A program made the position numbers and the translations under genes. Source: Burkholderiales bacterium (GTDB lineage: Bacteria; Pseudomonadota; Gammaproteobacteria; Burkholderiales; Burkholderiaceae_C). From it: a DNA stretch of 9,406 nucleotides. The stretch spans positions 1 through 9,406 of the forward strand of contig CANFYD010000117.1 of NCBI GenBank assembly GCA_947450745.1. The letters are read 5' to 3'. Below the pieces are notes generated by a model. It worked only from the letters and a program-made list of their open reading frames with translations. It did no database searches and was not told the DNA's origin. Positions 1 to 5,773 of this stretch are shown piece after piece. Positions within the stretch are counted from its first letter, which is position 1. Each line of letters begins with the position of its first letter.

Positions 1-735
1 CATGTTGGACACCGGCACGCGCACGTTCTTCAGCTCGATTTCCATGTGGCCGTGGGGCGCATCGTCATAGCCGAACACGCTCAGCGGCCGCAGCACGGTG
101 ATGCCGGGCGTGTTGGCGGGCACCAGCACCATGGCCTGCTGCTCATGGCGGCCGGCCTCCGGGTTGGTCTTGCCCATCACGATGTAGATGGCGCAGCGCG
201 GGTCGCCAGCGCCGGACGACCACCATTTGGTGCCGTTGATCACATACTCGTCACCGTCACGCTCGATCCGGCATTGGATATTCGTGGCGTCGCTGGAGGC
301 CACTTCCGGCTCGGTCATCAAAAAGGCCGAGCGCATCTCGCCGCGCAGCAGCGGCTCCAGCCATTGCGTCTTGTGCGCCTCGCTGCCGTAGCGCTCGATG
401 GTTTCCATATTGCCGGTGTCTGGCGCCGAGCAGTTGAAGACCTCGGCGGCCCAGGTCACGCGGCCCATGATTTCGCACATCGGTGCGTATTCCAGGTTCG
501 ACAACCCTTCCGGTGCCCGCGTCGACTTGGGCAGGAATAAATTCCACAGCCCGGCCGCACGCGCCAGCGGCTTCAGCTCTTCAATCAGTTGGGTGGGAAT
601 CCAGGCATTGCCTGCCTTGCGGTTGGCCTCGACCTCCTCAAAAAAGCGTCGCTCATTCGGGTAGATGTGGGCATCGAAAAAAGCCAGCAGACGCGCTTGC
701 ATCTCTTGGACCTTGGGGCTGTAGTCGAAGTTCAT
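1..735 (-). CDS. Acyl-CoA dehydrogenase family protein (ACAD10/11-like), N-terminal 245 residues
   Basis: The minus-strand frame is open from ATG at 735 to the window edge, giving 245 codons of a protein usually near 400 residues; the C-terminal half lies outside. The start reads MNFDYSPKVQEMQARL, typical of the helical N-terminal domain (about 1-130). The flavin/substrate-binding signature follows as FLMTEPEVASSDATNIQ (138-154), then INGTKWWSSGAGDPR (166-180), and a beta-barrel middle domain with IVMGKTNP and HEQQAMVLVP (185-206). The TEPxVASSDATN form, one residue longer than the usual TEPxAGSD, is characteristic of the ACAD10/11 branch. Such enzymes use FAD to introduce an alpha-beta double bond into acyl-CoA and pass electrons to electron-transfer flavoprotein. 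The substrate cannot be told from this fragment, and the catalytic base lies in the missing part. The gene diverges from gshA and its ribosome site is weak. Family assignment is firm; substrate is unknown. Confidence 0.93.
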   Translation of the reverse strand, partial: MNFDYSPKVQEMQARLLAFFDAHIYPNERRFFEEVEANRKAGNAWIPTQLIEELKPLARAAGLWNLFLPKSTRAPEGLSNLEYAPMCEIMGRVTWAAEVFNCSAPDTGNMETIERYGSEAHKTQWLEPLLRGEMRSAFLMTEPEVASSDATNIQCRIERDGDEYVINGTKWWSSGAGDPRCAIYIVMGKTNPEAGRHEQQAMVLVPANTPGITVLRPLSVFGYDDAPHGHMEIELKNVRVPVSNM

Positions 736-928
736 GGGAGGCCGTCCTGGTTATGTCGTTGGTGGGCAAGTGTGGCGCAATCAGTCCGCCGCGCCTGTCT
801 CCCAGGCGGCAGGCGGGCCTCATGCTGAATAGGTAAACCCTGTGGCTCGAAATCAGACCCCCCAAGACAGACCTGCCCGGCCTCTGTTACTGTGCGCGGC
901 TGAATAAAATGCAATTGAGGACATCAGC
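736..928. promoter_or_regulatory. Divergent intergenic region between the acyl-CoA dehydrogenase gene and gshA
   Basis: This 193-bp gap must hold the promoters for both divergent genes. A TAAAAT hexamer at 905-910 resembles a -10 box, but it lies so close to the gshA ribosome site that any transcript from it would be nearly leaderless, and no good -35 box is spaced for it. A small hairpin, CGCCTG (792-797) and CAGGCG (803-808) with a 5-nt loop, sits mid-gap. The gshA ribosome site TGAGGA (916-921) is 7 nt before ATG 929 and fixes that start. No confident promoter or operator can be named. Confidence 0.4.
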
Positions 929-2464
929 ATGAGCGACGACATCAAGCGCCTGGGCGCAATCGCCAGTGCCAATCTGCTGGGCATAGGCCGCGGCATCGAA
1001 AAAGAAAGCCTGCGGGTACAGCCCAGCGGCATGCTGGCCTTGACGCCGCATCCGGTGGCGCTGGGGGCGGCTTTGACCCACCCGCACATCACCACCGACT
1101 TCAGCGAGTCCCAGGTCGAATTGATCACCGGCGTGCATGCCGGCGTGGAGGCTTGCCTGCAGGAGCTGACCGAGGTGCATCAGGGGGTTTACCGGACCTT
1201 GGCCGGGCTGGGCGATGAGCGGCTGTGGGTGGGCTCGATGCCCTGCGGCCTGCCGACCGACGAAACCATTCCGCTGGGCCGCTACGGCCGCTCGAACGTG
1301 GGCCGCACCAAGAGCGTCTACCGCATGGGCCTGGGCCAGCGCTACGGTCGCCGCATGCAGACGATCTCCGGCATCCATTACAACTGGTCGATGCCTGGCG
1401 TCAGCAGCGAGCAGTATTTCGCCTTGATCCGCAACTTCCGCCGCGATTCCTTTTTGCTGCTGTATCTGTTTGGTGCCTCGCCGGCGCTGTGTGCCAGCTT
1501 TGTGGCCGGGCGCCCGCACCTGTTGCAGCCGCTTAACCCGGGCAATTTCTACATGCCCTATGGCACGTCGCTGCGGATGGGGCCGCTGGGCTATCAGAGC
1601 GAGGCGCAAGCCTCGCTGGCGGTCAGTTACAACAGCTTGGAGAGCTATGCGGCCTCGTTGCAGGACGCCTTGCTCCGGCCCTATCCGGCCTACGAGGCCA
1701 TCGGCATCCAGAACCCGGGCGGCGACTACAACCAGCTCAGCACCAGCTTGTTGCAGATTGAAAACGAGTTTTACGGCACCATCCGCCCGAAGCGCGTGAT
1801 CCAGCCGGGCGAGCGGCCGCTGCACGCGCTGCGCGACCGGGGTGTGGAATATGTGGAGGTGCGCTGCATGGACCTCGACCCGTTTGAGCCGGTCGGCATT
1901 GCGGCGCAGACAGTGCGTTTCCTGGACATCTTCTTGCTGCATTGCCTGCACAGCGACAGCCCGCCGGACAGCCCGGCCGAGATCACCGCGCTGGGCCACA
2001 ACCAGCATTTGGTGGCGTCGCGTGGCCGCGAGCCGGGCTTGCGGCTGGAATGTGTGACTGCCGTCGGTGGCACCCGCTTGCTGAGCGAATGGGGGGCCGA
2101 CATCTTGGCCCAATGCGCGCCGTTTGCCGCCGCGCTGGACGCCGCCCACGGCGGGCGAGATTACCGCGACGCCTTGGCCGCTGCCCACCATGCGCTGGCA
2201 AATCCGGACAGTACGCCGTCGGCCCGCGTGCTGGCGGTGATGGCGCAAGATTTCGACAATTCCTACGTCGCCTTCATCCGCCACCAGTCCGAGCAAACCC
2301 GGCAGGGTCTGCTGAACCTGCCTTACTCCGACGCCTTGGCCCAGCGTGCCCAAGCCCAAGCGCAAGCCTCGCTGGCCAGCCAGGCCCGCATCGAAGCGGC
2401 CGACACGCTGAGCTTTGAGGAATATCGGCAGCAGTACCTGTCACCGCAGCGGATGAAGGTCTGA
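929..2464 (+). CDS. gshA: Glutamate--cysteine ligase, E. coli GshA type
   Basis: This cytoplasmic enzyme performs the first, rate-limiting step of glutathione synthesis: ATP-dependent joining of L-cysteine to the gamma-carboxyl of L-glutamate. The 511-residue product matches the E. coli enzyme (518 aa) in length and along its whole course. Recognisable blocks are GIGRGIEKESLRV near the N terminus (the ATP/glutamate-binding start of the family), ALTHPHITTDFSESQVELITGV, GDERLWVGSMPC, GRYGRSNVGRTKSVYR, MQTISGIHYNWSMP, YLFGASPALC, LQIENEFYGTIRPKRV and EYVEVRCMDLDPFEPVGI. ATG 929 has a TGAGGA ribosome site 7 nt upstream and gives the usual N terminus. The stop codon (2462-2464) falls inside the left 7-bp direct repeat of a MITE-like insertion, so the coding frame is intact but the native 3' region has been separated from the gene. 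No partner gene such as gshB lies in the window. Confidence 0.97.
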   Translation: MSDDIKRLGAIASANLLGIGRGIEKESLRVQPSGMLALTPHPVALGAALTHPHITTDFSESQVELITGVHAGVEACLQELTEVHQGVYRTLAGLGDERLWVGSMPCGLPTDETIPLGRYGRSNVGRTKSVYRMGLGQRYGRRMQTISGIHYNWSMPGVSSEQYFALIRNFRRDSFLLLYLFGASPALCASFVAGRPHLLQPLNPGNFYMPYGTSLRMGPLGYQSEAQASLAVSYNSLESYAASLQDALLRPYPAYEAIGIQNPGGDYNQLSTSLLQIENEFYGTIRPKRVIQPGERPLHALRDRGVEYVEVRCMDLDPFEPVGIAAQTVRFLDIFLLHCLHSDSPPDSPAEITALGHNQHLVASRGREPGLRLECVTAVGGTRLLSEWGADILAQCAPFAAALDAAHGGRDYRDALAAAHHALANPDSTPSARVLAVMAQDFDNSYVAFIRHQSEQTRQGLLNLPYSDALAQRAQAQAQASLASQARIEAADTLSFEEYRQQYLSPQRMKV

Positions 2465-2610
2465 GAGGGTGAGAACTTTTTACTGCGCGGCCGCCATGCG
2501 TCGTTGGCTGGGTACTCGGAATCCTCACGTACCTGGAGTACGTTCCGGTTCCTGCGCCCCATCCGCCTAGCCTGACAGCCGCTCGCTACAAAAGTTCTCA
2601 CCCTCTGAGA
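2460..2610. mobile_element. MITE-like palindromic element with 14-bp terminal inverted repeats and 7-bp direct repeats
   Basis: The core element spans 2467-2603 (137 bp). Its ends are perfect 14-bp inverted repeats, GGGTGAGAACTTTT (2467-2480) and AAAAGTTCTCACCC (2590-2603). It is flanked by identical 7-bp direct repeats TCTGAGA at 2460-2466 and 2604-2610, as expected of a target-site duplication. The interior is an imperfect palindrome along its length, with equal 46-nt half-arms around a perfect central stem ACGTAC (2527-2532) / GTACGT (2538-2543) and a 5-nt loop. It has no transposase and no convincing ORF. Because TCTGAGA is itself nearly palindromic, the inverted repeat appears to extend to 17 bp, so the exact boundary is uncertain. 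RNA from either strand could fold into one long hairpin, so it may also end or protect the gshA transcript. It may instead be a dispersed extragenic palindrome that does not transpose. Confidence 0.7.
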
Positions 2611-2614
2611 TTGG

Positions 2615-2640
2615 GCGGCAGCCCCGGGCCGCTGTGTTTT
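2615..2640 (+). terminator. Weak rho-independent terminator candidate downstream of gshA
   Basis: GCGGC (2615-2619) pairs with GCCGC (2628-2632) around an 8-nt loop, followed by TGTGTTTT (2633-2640). The stem is short and the U tract is interrupted. Removing the neighbouring insertion element would place this hairpin about 10 nt after the gshA stop codon, a natural terminator position. Confidence 0.35.
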
Positions 2641-2648
2641 CAGTTCAG

Positions 2649-2766
2649 GTAGGGCGGGTCGCGACCCGCGTGGTGGCGGTGGCGGGACGGCAATTGGCGC
2701 AGCCCGGCTGGTTTTTGGGGAGTCGGTAGCCGGCGGAGCAAGCGCGCGGGCCGCGACCCGCCCTAC
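2649..2766. repeat. Inverted pair of GTAG-type REP palindromes (BIME-like), copy 1
   Basis: The left unit (2649-2669) reads GTAG followed by GGCGGGTCGCGACCCGC, whose last 16 bases are a perfect self-complementary palindrome (2654-2669). The right unit (2746-2766) is the same 21-mer in reverse orientation with one mismatch in the stem. The 76-bp spacer is GC-rich and unlike a gene. A conserved GTAG followed by a GC-rich hairpin, arranged head-to-head, is the hallmark of REP sequences mobilised by RAYT (Y1, IS200/IS605-related) transposases. The pair sits between the 3' ends of gshA and the DsrE gene and may act as a bidirectional transcript end. Confidence 0.75.
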
Positions 2767-2778
2767 ATGTACGGTCGA

Positions 2779-3297
2779 TCAAGGCTTGATGTAGGCAAAG
2801 CCTTCGCGGCTTTGCAGTCGCGCCACCCGCACCACGCCGGACGGGGTGAATTGGGCGTCGAGGATGAACAGGCTTTTGTCCAAGCCGCGGTTCTTCAAGG
2901 TGATCTCGCAGACCTCGAACACCACACCGCGCGCCACCAGGGCGGACACCAGCGAGGCGTAGTCGATGTTGGGGTTGGCCTTGTCCTTGGCCCCTTCCAT
3001 CAAAAAGTCCACGCCGTCGGCATGGGTGACCACGGCGATCTTGGTGTCCGGTGCCACGTCCAGGTGATTGCGGACATTGCGCAAACCCTTGGTCGCCTGC
3101 GCCACGCTGCTGTCGATGTGATAAACCACTTTGTCCCCGCCTGACGCGGCTTTTGCGGCCGTTTGGGCCTGGGCTGAAGGTGCCAGCCCAGCGGCAGCCA
3201 GCGCCACGGCGGTGCCCGTCAACAAACCGGTGCTCAACGCCGTGCGGCGTGTGCTGGCGGCTTGGTCTGCGGTCGTGATGTTCTGTTTCTTTTCCAT
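2779..3297 (-). CDS. Exported DsrE-family protein with a Tat-like signal peptide
   Basis: The 172-residue product begins with a long polar N-region, then twin arginines at 17-18 (TRRTAL), a hydrophobic stretch (about 20-39) and a likely cleavage site after AQA (42-44), which suggests Tat export or at least secretion. The mature part (about 55-172) has the DsrE/DsrF-like fold pattern: KVVYHIDSS, LRNVRNHLD, KIAVVTHADGVDFLM, and VFEVCEITLKNRGL with the single cysteine at 130 in the position often conserved in this family. The C terminus VVRVARLQSREGFAYIKP is typical of the stand-alone exported members (COG1416 type). Cytoplasmic DsrE relatives carry persulfide sulfur; whether this periplasmic form does is unknown. 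It lies 49 bp after the DUF2939 gene and probably shares its transcript. A purine-rich GAGAGAGA lies just before ATG 3297. Family call is good; function is not established. Confidence 0.85.
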   Translation of the reverse strand: MEKKQNITTADQAASTRRTALSTGLLTGTAVALAAAGLAPSAQAQTAAKAASGGDKVVYHIDSSVAQATKGLRNVRNHLDVAPDTKIAVVTHADGVDFLMEGAKDKANPNIDYASLVSALVARGVVFEVCEITLKNRGLDKSLFILDAQFTPSGVVRVARLQSREGFAYIKP

Positions 3298-3346
3298 GTT
3301 GTCTCTCTCGGTTGAATAAGTTGTTGATGGCGTCCGTCAGGTGCAG

Positions 3347-3901
3347 TCAGGGCAGGCGCAGCTCGGCCAATTGCCAGGCCAGCAAGCCCTTGCGGTGCAG
3401 CACCAGGTGGACGGGGTCTTCATCCTCACCCTGCTTTTTGACGCTGAAGACAAAGCGGTTGAGGCTTTCGTAAGCCATGCGGGTTTCCAGTGCAGGTGGG
3501 GCTGGGGCAGTGGGCGGCTTGGCCGAATTTGTTTGTTGGCTGCGGCCGCGGCCGAGCACCGCTTGCATCGGCGCTTGTCCTTGCAGCAGCCGGCCCAAGC
3601 TGGCCGGTGTGACCAGTGTGTCCACCATCGGACCCAGCAGCGCGCCGGCGATGGCGGCCCCCATCGCGGCGGCCGGTGTCGGCTCGCCGCGCTCGTTCAG
3701 CTCTTGCCCGGCCAAATGGGCTTGCACGCTGGTCTTCAAGCTGGCGCGCAGGGCGGGGAAGTCCACTTGGGCGGCCAGCGCGTCGGCGTCCTGTGCAGCG
3801 GCGGCGCTGCGCAGTTGTTGAATGGCCAGATAGGGCGTCAGGTAGAAGCCGCCTGCGGCCAGCGCGGCGGCGGCCCAGAGCAGTCGTTGTGGCGTCCGCA
3901 T
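3347..3901 (-). CDS. DUF2939 domain protein with an N-terminal membrane anchor
   Basis: This 184-residue protein starts MRTPQRLLWAAAALAAGGFYLTPYLAIQQL, a basic N-region and one hydrophobic segment (about 7-24) that could be a signal anchor. The stretch YLTPYLAIQQLRSAAAAQD (20-38) followed by LAAQVDFPALRASLKTSV (42-59) is the typical opening of DUF2939. A central hydrophobic region, GAAIAGALLGPMVDTLVTPASLGRLL (81-106), precedes a proline/alanine-rich linker (129-138). A final beta-rich part, MAYESLNRFVFSV to VLHRKGLLAWQLAELRLP, closes the family pattern. No catalytic residues are evident and no function is known for the family; I would guess an envelope protein. Its ATG shares base 3901 with the stop of the LysE-type gene (TGATG on the minus strand), so translation is probably coupled. 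It has no good ribosome site of its own. Confidence 0.83.
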   Translation of the reverse strand: MRTPQRLLWAAAALAAGGFYLTPYLAIQQLRSAAAAQDADALAAQVDFPALRASLKTSVQAHLAGQELNERGEPTPAAAMGAAIAGALLGPMVDTLVTPASLGRLLQGQAPMQAVLGRGRSQQTNSAKPPTAPAPPALETRMAYESLNRFVFSVKKQGEDEDPVHLVLHRKGLLAWQLAELRLP

Positions 3902-4548
3902 CAAGCGACCCGGGCCAAGGCGAGCTTGATGCCGAAGGCCAGGAACAGCGCGCCGATGCCTTGGTTCAGCCCACTCGTCATCCGCGCGCTGAGCCGCAGG
4001 CGGCGGCTGGCCAGGGCGGTGAACAGGGCCAAGCCGTGGCACCACAACAGGCTGTTGATGTTGAAGATGATGCCCAGCACGACAAAGGCCAGCGCCTTGT
4101 TCGGCGCGTCCGGCGCGATGAATTGCGGCACAAACGCAAGGAAGAACAGCGCCACCTTGGGGTTCAGTGCATTGCTCAAAAAGCCCTGGGTAAAAATCTT
4201 GCGGCGGCTCAGTGGGGTGGGGCTGCTGTTGGTTGTTGCAGCTGCTGTGTGAGGCTGGGCCTTGCGGCGCAGCAGCATCGTCAGCCCGAGGTAGATCAGG
4301 TAAGCAGCGCCCAAGTATTTGATCAGCGTGAAGGCCCAGGCCGAGGTGGCCAGCAGGGCCGACAAACCCAGCGCGGCCGCCAGCACATGGACGCAAGTGC
4401 CGGCTGCAATGCCCAGCGCTGCGGCCGACCCGGCACGCCAGCCTTGGGTGGCGCTGCGCGTCATGACCAGCACCGAATCCGGCCCCGGTGCCATGTTGAG
4501 CAACAGGCCAGAGAGTATGAAAAGCGTCAAGTCTTGGATGCCGAACAT
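3901..4548 (-). CDS. LysE/RhtB family amino-acid exporter
   Basis: The 215-residue protein has the usual family length and is strongly hydrophobic, with about five to six membrane segments: 5-20, 40-66, 70-94, 118-145, 152-178 and 196-212. It opens with the signature LLLNMAPGPDSVLVMTRSATQG (16-36) and carries NPKVALFFLAFVPQF (129-143), both diagnostic. Members export amino acids or related small solutes across the inner membrane using the proton gradient. The substrate (lysine, threonine, homoserine lactone and others) cannot be predicted from sequence. The loop at about 95-115 is basic and polar, as expected of the cytoplasmic loop. ATG 4548 matches the family N terminus, though the upstream bases show no ribosome site. 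It is the first gene of a leftward set with the DUF2939 and DsrE genes and diverges from mnmA. Confidence 0.92.
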   Translation of the reverse strand: MFGIQDLTLFILSGLLLNMAPGPDSVLVMTRSATQGWRAGSAAALGIAAGTCVHVLAAALGLSALLATSAWAFTLIKYLGAAYLIYLGLTMLLRRKAQPHTAAATTNSSPTPLSRRKIFTQGFLSNALNPKVALFFLAFVPQFIAPDAPNKALAFVVLGIIFNINSLLWCHGLALFTALASRRLRLSARMTSGLNQGIGALFLAFGIKLALARVA

Positions 4549-4637
4549 GGTGGGGAGGGCGGGCGCTGGGCACAGCTGAGGCGGGGGATCAGACTAACCG
4601 ATTTAGCCATCGACAAAGCTTGCGGGACAATTGCGTC
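4549..4637. promoter_or_regulatory. Divergent promoter region between the LysE-type gene and mnmA
   Basis: Only 89 bp separate two divergent starts, so both promoters must lie here or extend into the genes. For mnmA, TTTAGC (4602-4607) and GACAAT (4626-4631) are 18 bp apart and resemble weak -35 and -10 boxes. They would start transcription almost at ATG 4638, giving a leaderless or near-leaderless mRNA, which would fit the lack of a ribosome site. The evidence is weak. No operator-like palindrome was seen. Confidence 0.3.
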
Positions 4638-5765
4638 ATGAACCCAAAGCAACGCATCGTTGTCGGCTTGTCCGGTGGCGTCGACTCGGCCGTCACCGCC
4701 TATCTGCTCAAGCAGCAGGGCCATGAAGTGATCGGCATCTTCATGAAGAACTGGGAAGGTGATGACGACAGCGAGTTCTGTTCGTCCAACATCGACTTCG
4801 TCGACGCGGCGGCGGTGGCCGATGTGCTCGGCATTGAAATCGAGCATGTCAACTTCGCCGCCGACTACAAAGACCGCGTCTTCGCCTCGTTTCTGCGCGA
4901 GTACGAAGCAGGCCGTACGCCCAACCCCGACATTTTGTGCAACGCCGAGATCAAGTTCAAGGCGTTTCTTGACCACGCGATGCGGCTCGGCGCCGACAAG
5001 ATCGCGACTGGGCATTACGCGCGAGTCCGCGAGATCAGCAATCGAACGGAGTTGCTGAAGGGCGTGGACAACAGCAAGGACCAGAGCTACTTCTTGCACC
5101 GGCTGAATCAGGCGCAGTTGGCCAAGACGCTGTTCCCGGTCGGCGAGCTGCACAAGACCGAGGTGCGCCGGATTGCCGAGGAAATCAAGCTGCCGAATGC
5201 GAAAAAGAAGGACTCGACCGGCATCTGCTTCATTGGCGAGCGCCCGTTCCGGGAGTTCTTGAACCGCTTTCTGGCCCATCAGCCCGGGCCCATCAAGGAT
5301 GCCCGTGGCCGCAAGATCGGTGAGCATGTGGGCCTGTCTTTCTACACCCTCGGCCAGCGCCAGGGCCTTGGCATTGGCGGCGTCAAGGAGAAGGGCGCAG
5401 CGCGCGGCACGGGCGACCACGCGCCCTGGTTCGTGGCCCGAAAAGACATGACGAGCAACACGCTGTACGCGGTGCAAGGCCACCAGCACCCCTGGTTGCT
5501 GAGCCACAGTCTGGTCGCCGATGACATCAGCTGGACGGCCGACGCGCCGGCTGCCGGGGACTTTGCCGCCAAGACCCGCTATCGGCAAACCGATGCGGCT
5601 TGCATCTTCACGCCCGACTATCTGGTGCCCGGTCATGCGGCCCCCGGCCAGTTCCGCCTCGACTTTGCGCAGCCGCAATGGGCGGTCACGCCGGGCCAGA
5701 GTGCGGTGCTGTACGACGGCGAGGTCTGCTTGGGCGGCGGCGTGATTGCGCAGGCCATCGCGTAG
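4638..5765 (+). CDS. mnmA: tRNA-specific 2-thiouridylase MnmA
   Basis: MnmA uses ATP to adenylate U34 of Glu, Gln and Lys tRNAs and then transfers sulfur to make 2-thiouridine, receiving the sulfur from the IscS/Tus relay as a persulfide. The 375-residue product has the family length. The PP-loop SGGVDS is at residues 12-17. FMKNWEGDDDSEFC (35-48) is the conserved loop after strand 2. NPDILCN carries the nucleophilic Cys101, ATGHYAR is at 123-129, and KDQSYFLHRL and STGICFIGERPF follow with the second catalytic Cys197. YTLGQRQGLGIGG (236-248) leads into the C-terminal beta-barrel. ATG 4638 gives the standard N terminus; an in-frame TTG 18 nt upstream is unlikely. The gene is intact and is followed after 8 nt by a histidine kinase gene, so the three rightward genes are probably cotranscribed. 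Confidence 0.97.
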   Translation: MNPKQRIVVGLSGGVDSAVTAYLLKQQGHEVIGIFMKNWEGDDDSEFCSSNIDFVDAAAVADVLGIEIEHVNFAADYKDRVFASFLREYEAGRTPNPDILCNAEIKFKAFLDHAMRLGADKIATGHYARVREISNRTELLKGVDNSKDQSYFLHRLNQAQLAKTLFPVGELHKTEVRRIAEEIKLPNAKKKDSTGICFIGERPFREFLNRFLAHQPGPIKDARGRKIGEHVGLSFYTLGQRQGLGIGGVKEKGAARGTGDHAPWFVARKDMTSNTLYAVQGHQHPWLLSHSLVADDISWTADAPAAGDFAAKTRYRQTDAACIFTPDYLVPGHAAPGQFRLDFAQPQWAVTPGQSAVLYDGEVCLGGGVIAQAIA

Positions 5766-5773
5766 TTCTCTGC

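Noticed and set aside
46..836. Plus-strand open frames over the acyl-CoA dehydrogenase gene
   Set aside because: The minus frame is open over all 245 codons with clear dehydrogenase motifs, while the plus products look random.
887..2365. Long minus-strand open frame opposite gshA (492 codons)
   Set aside because: It is a GC-rich antisense shadow. The plus strand encodes a full-length, clearly conserved GshA, and the minus product has no recognisable domain and is Gln/His/Arg/Ala-rich as shadows are.
3902..4573. Fusion reading of the DUF2939 gene with about 220 extra N-terminal residues (frame open to 4573)
   Set aside because: The extra part is the out-of-frame shadow of the LysE-type gene. 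The typical DUF2939 N terminus begins at ATG 3901.
4620..4637. TTG start for mnmA at 4620
   Set aside because: ATG 4638 gives the usual MnmA N terminus a few residues before SGGVDS, and the extra six residues have no family support.
3616..4641. Plus-strand open frame (341 codons) over the LysE and DUF2939 genes
   Set aside because: Its product is low-complexity and Arg/Gln-rich, while both minus-strand genes show family motifs in order.
4527..5678. Minus-strand open frame (383 codons) opposite mnmA
   Set aside because: It is antisense to an intact, motif-complete MnmA and has no domain of its own.
5600..5773. Upstream extension of the histidine kinase into mnmA
   Set aside because: The extra residues are the out-of-frame reading of the mnmA 3' end. 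The hydrophobic N-terminal domain starts just after ATG 5774.
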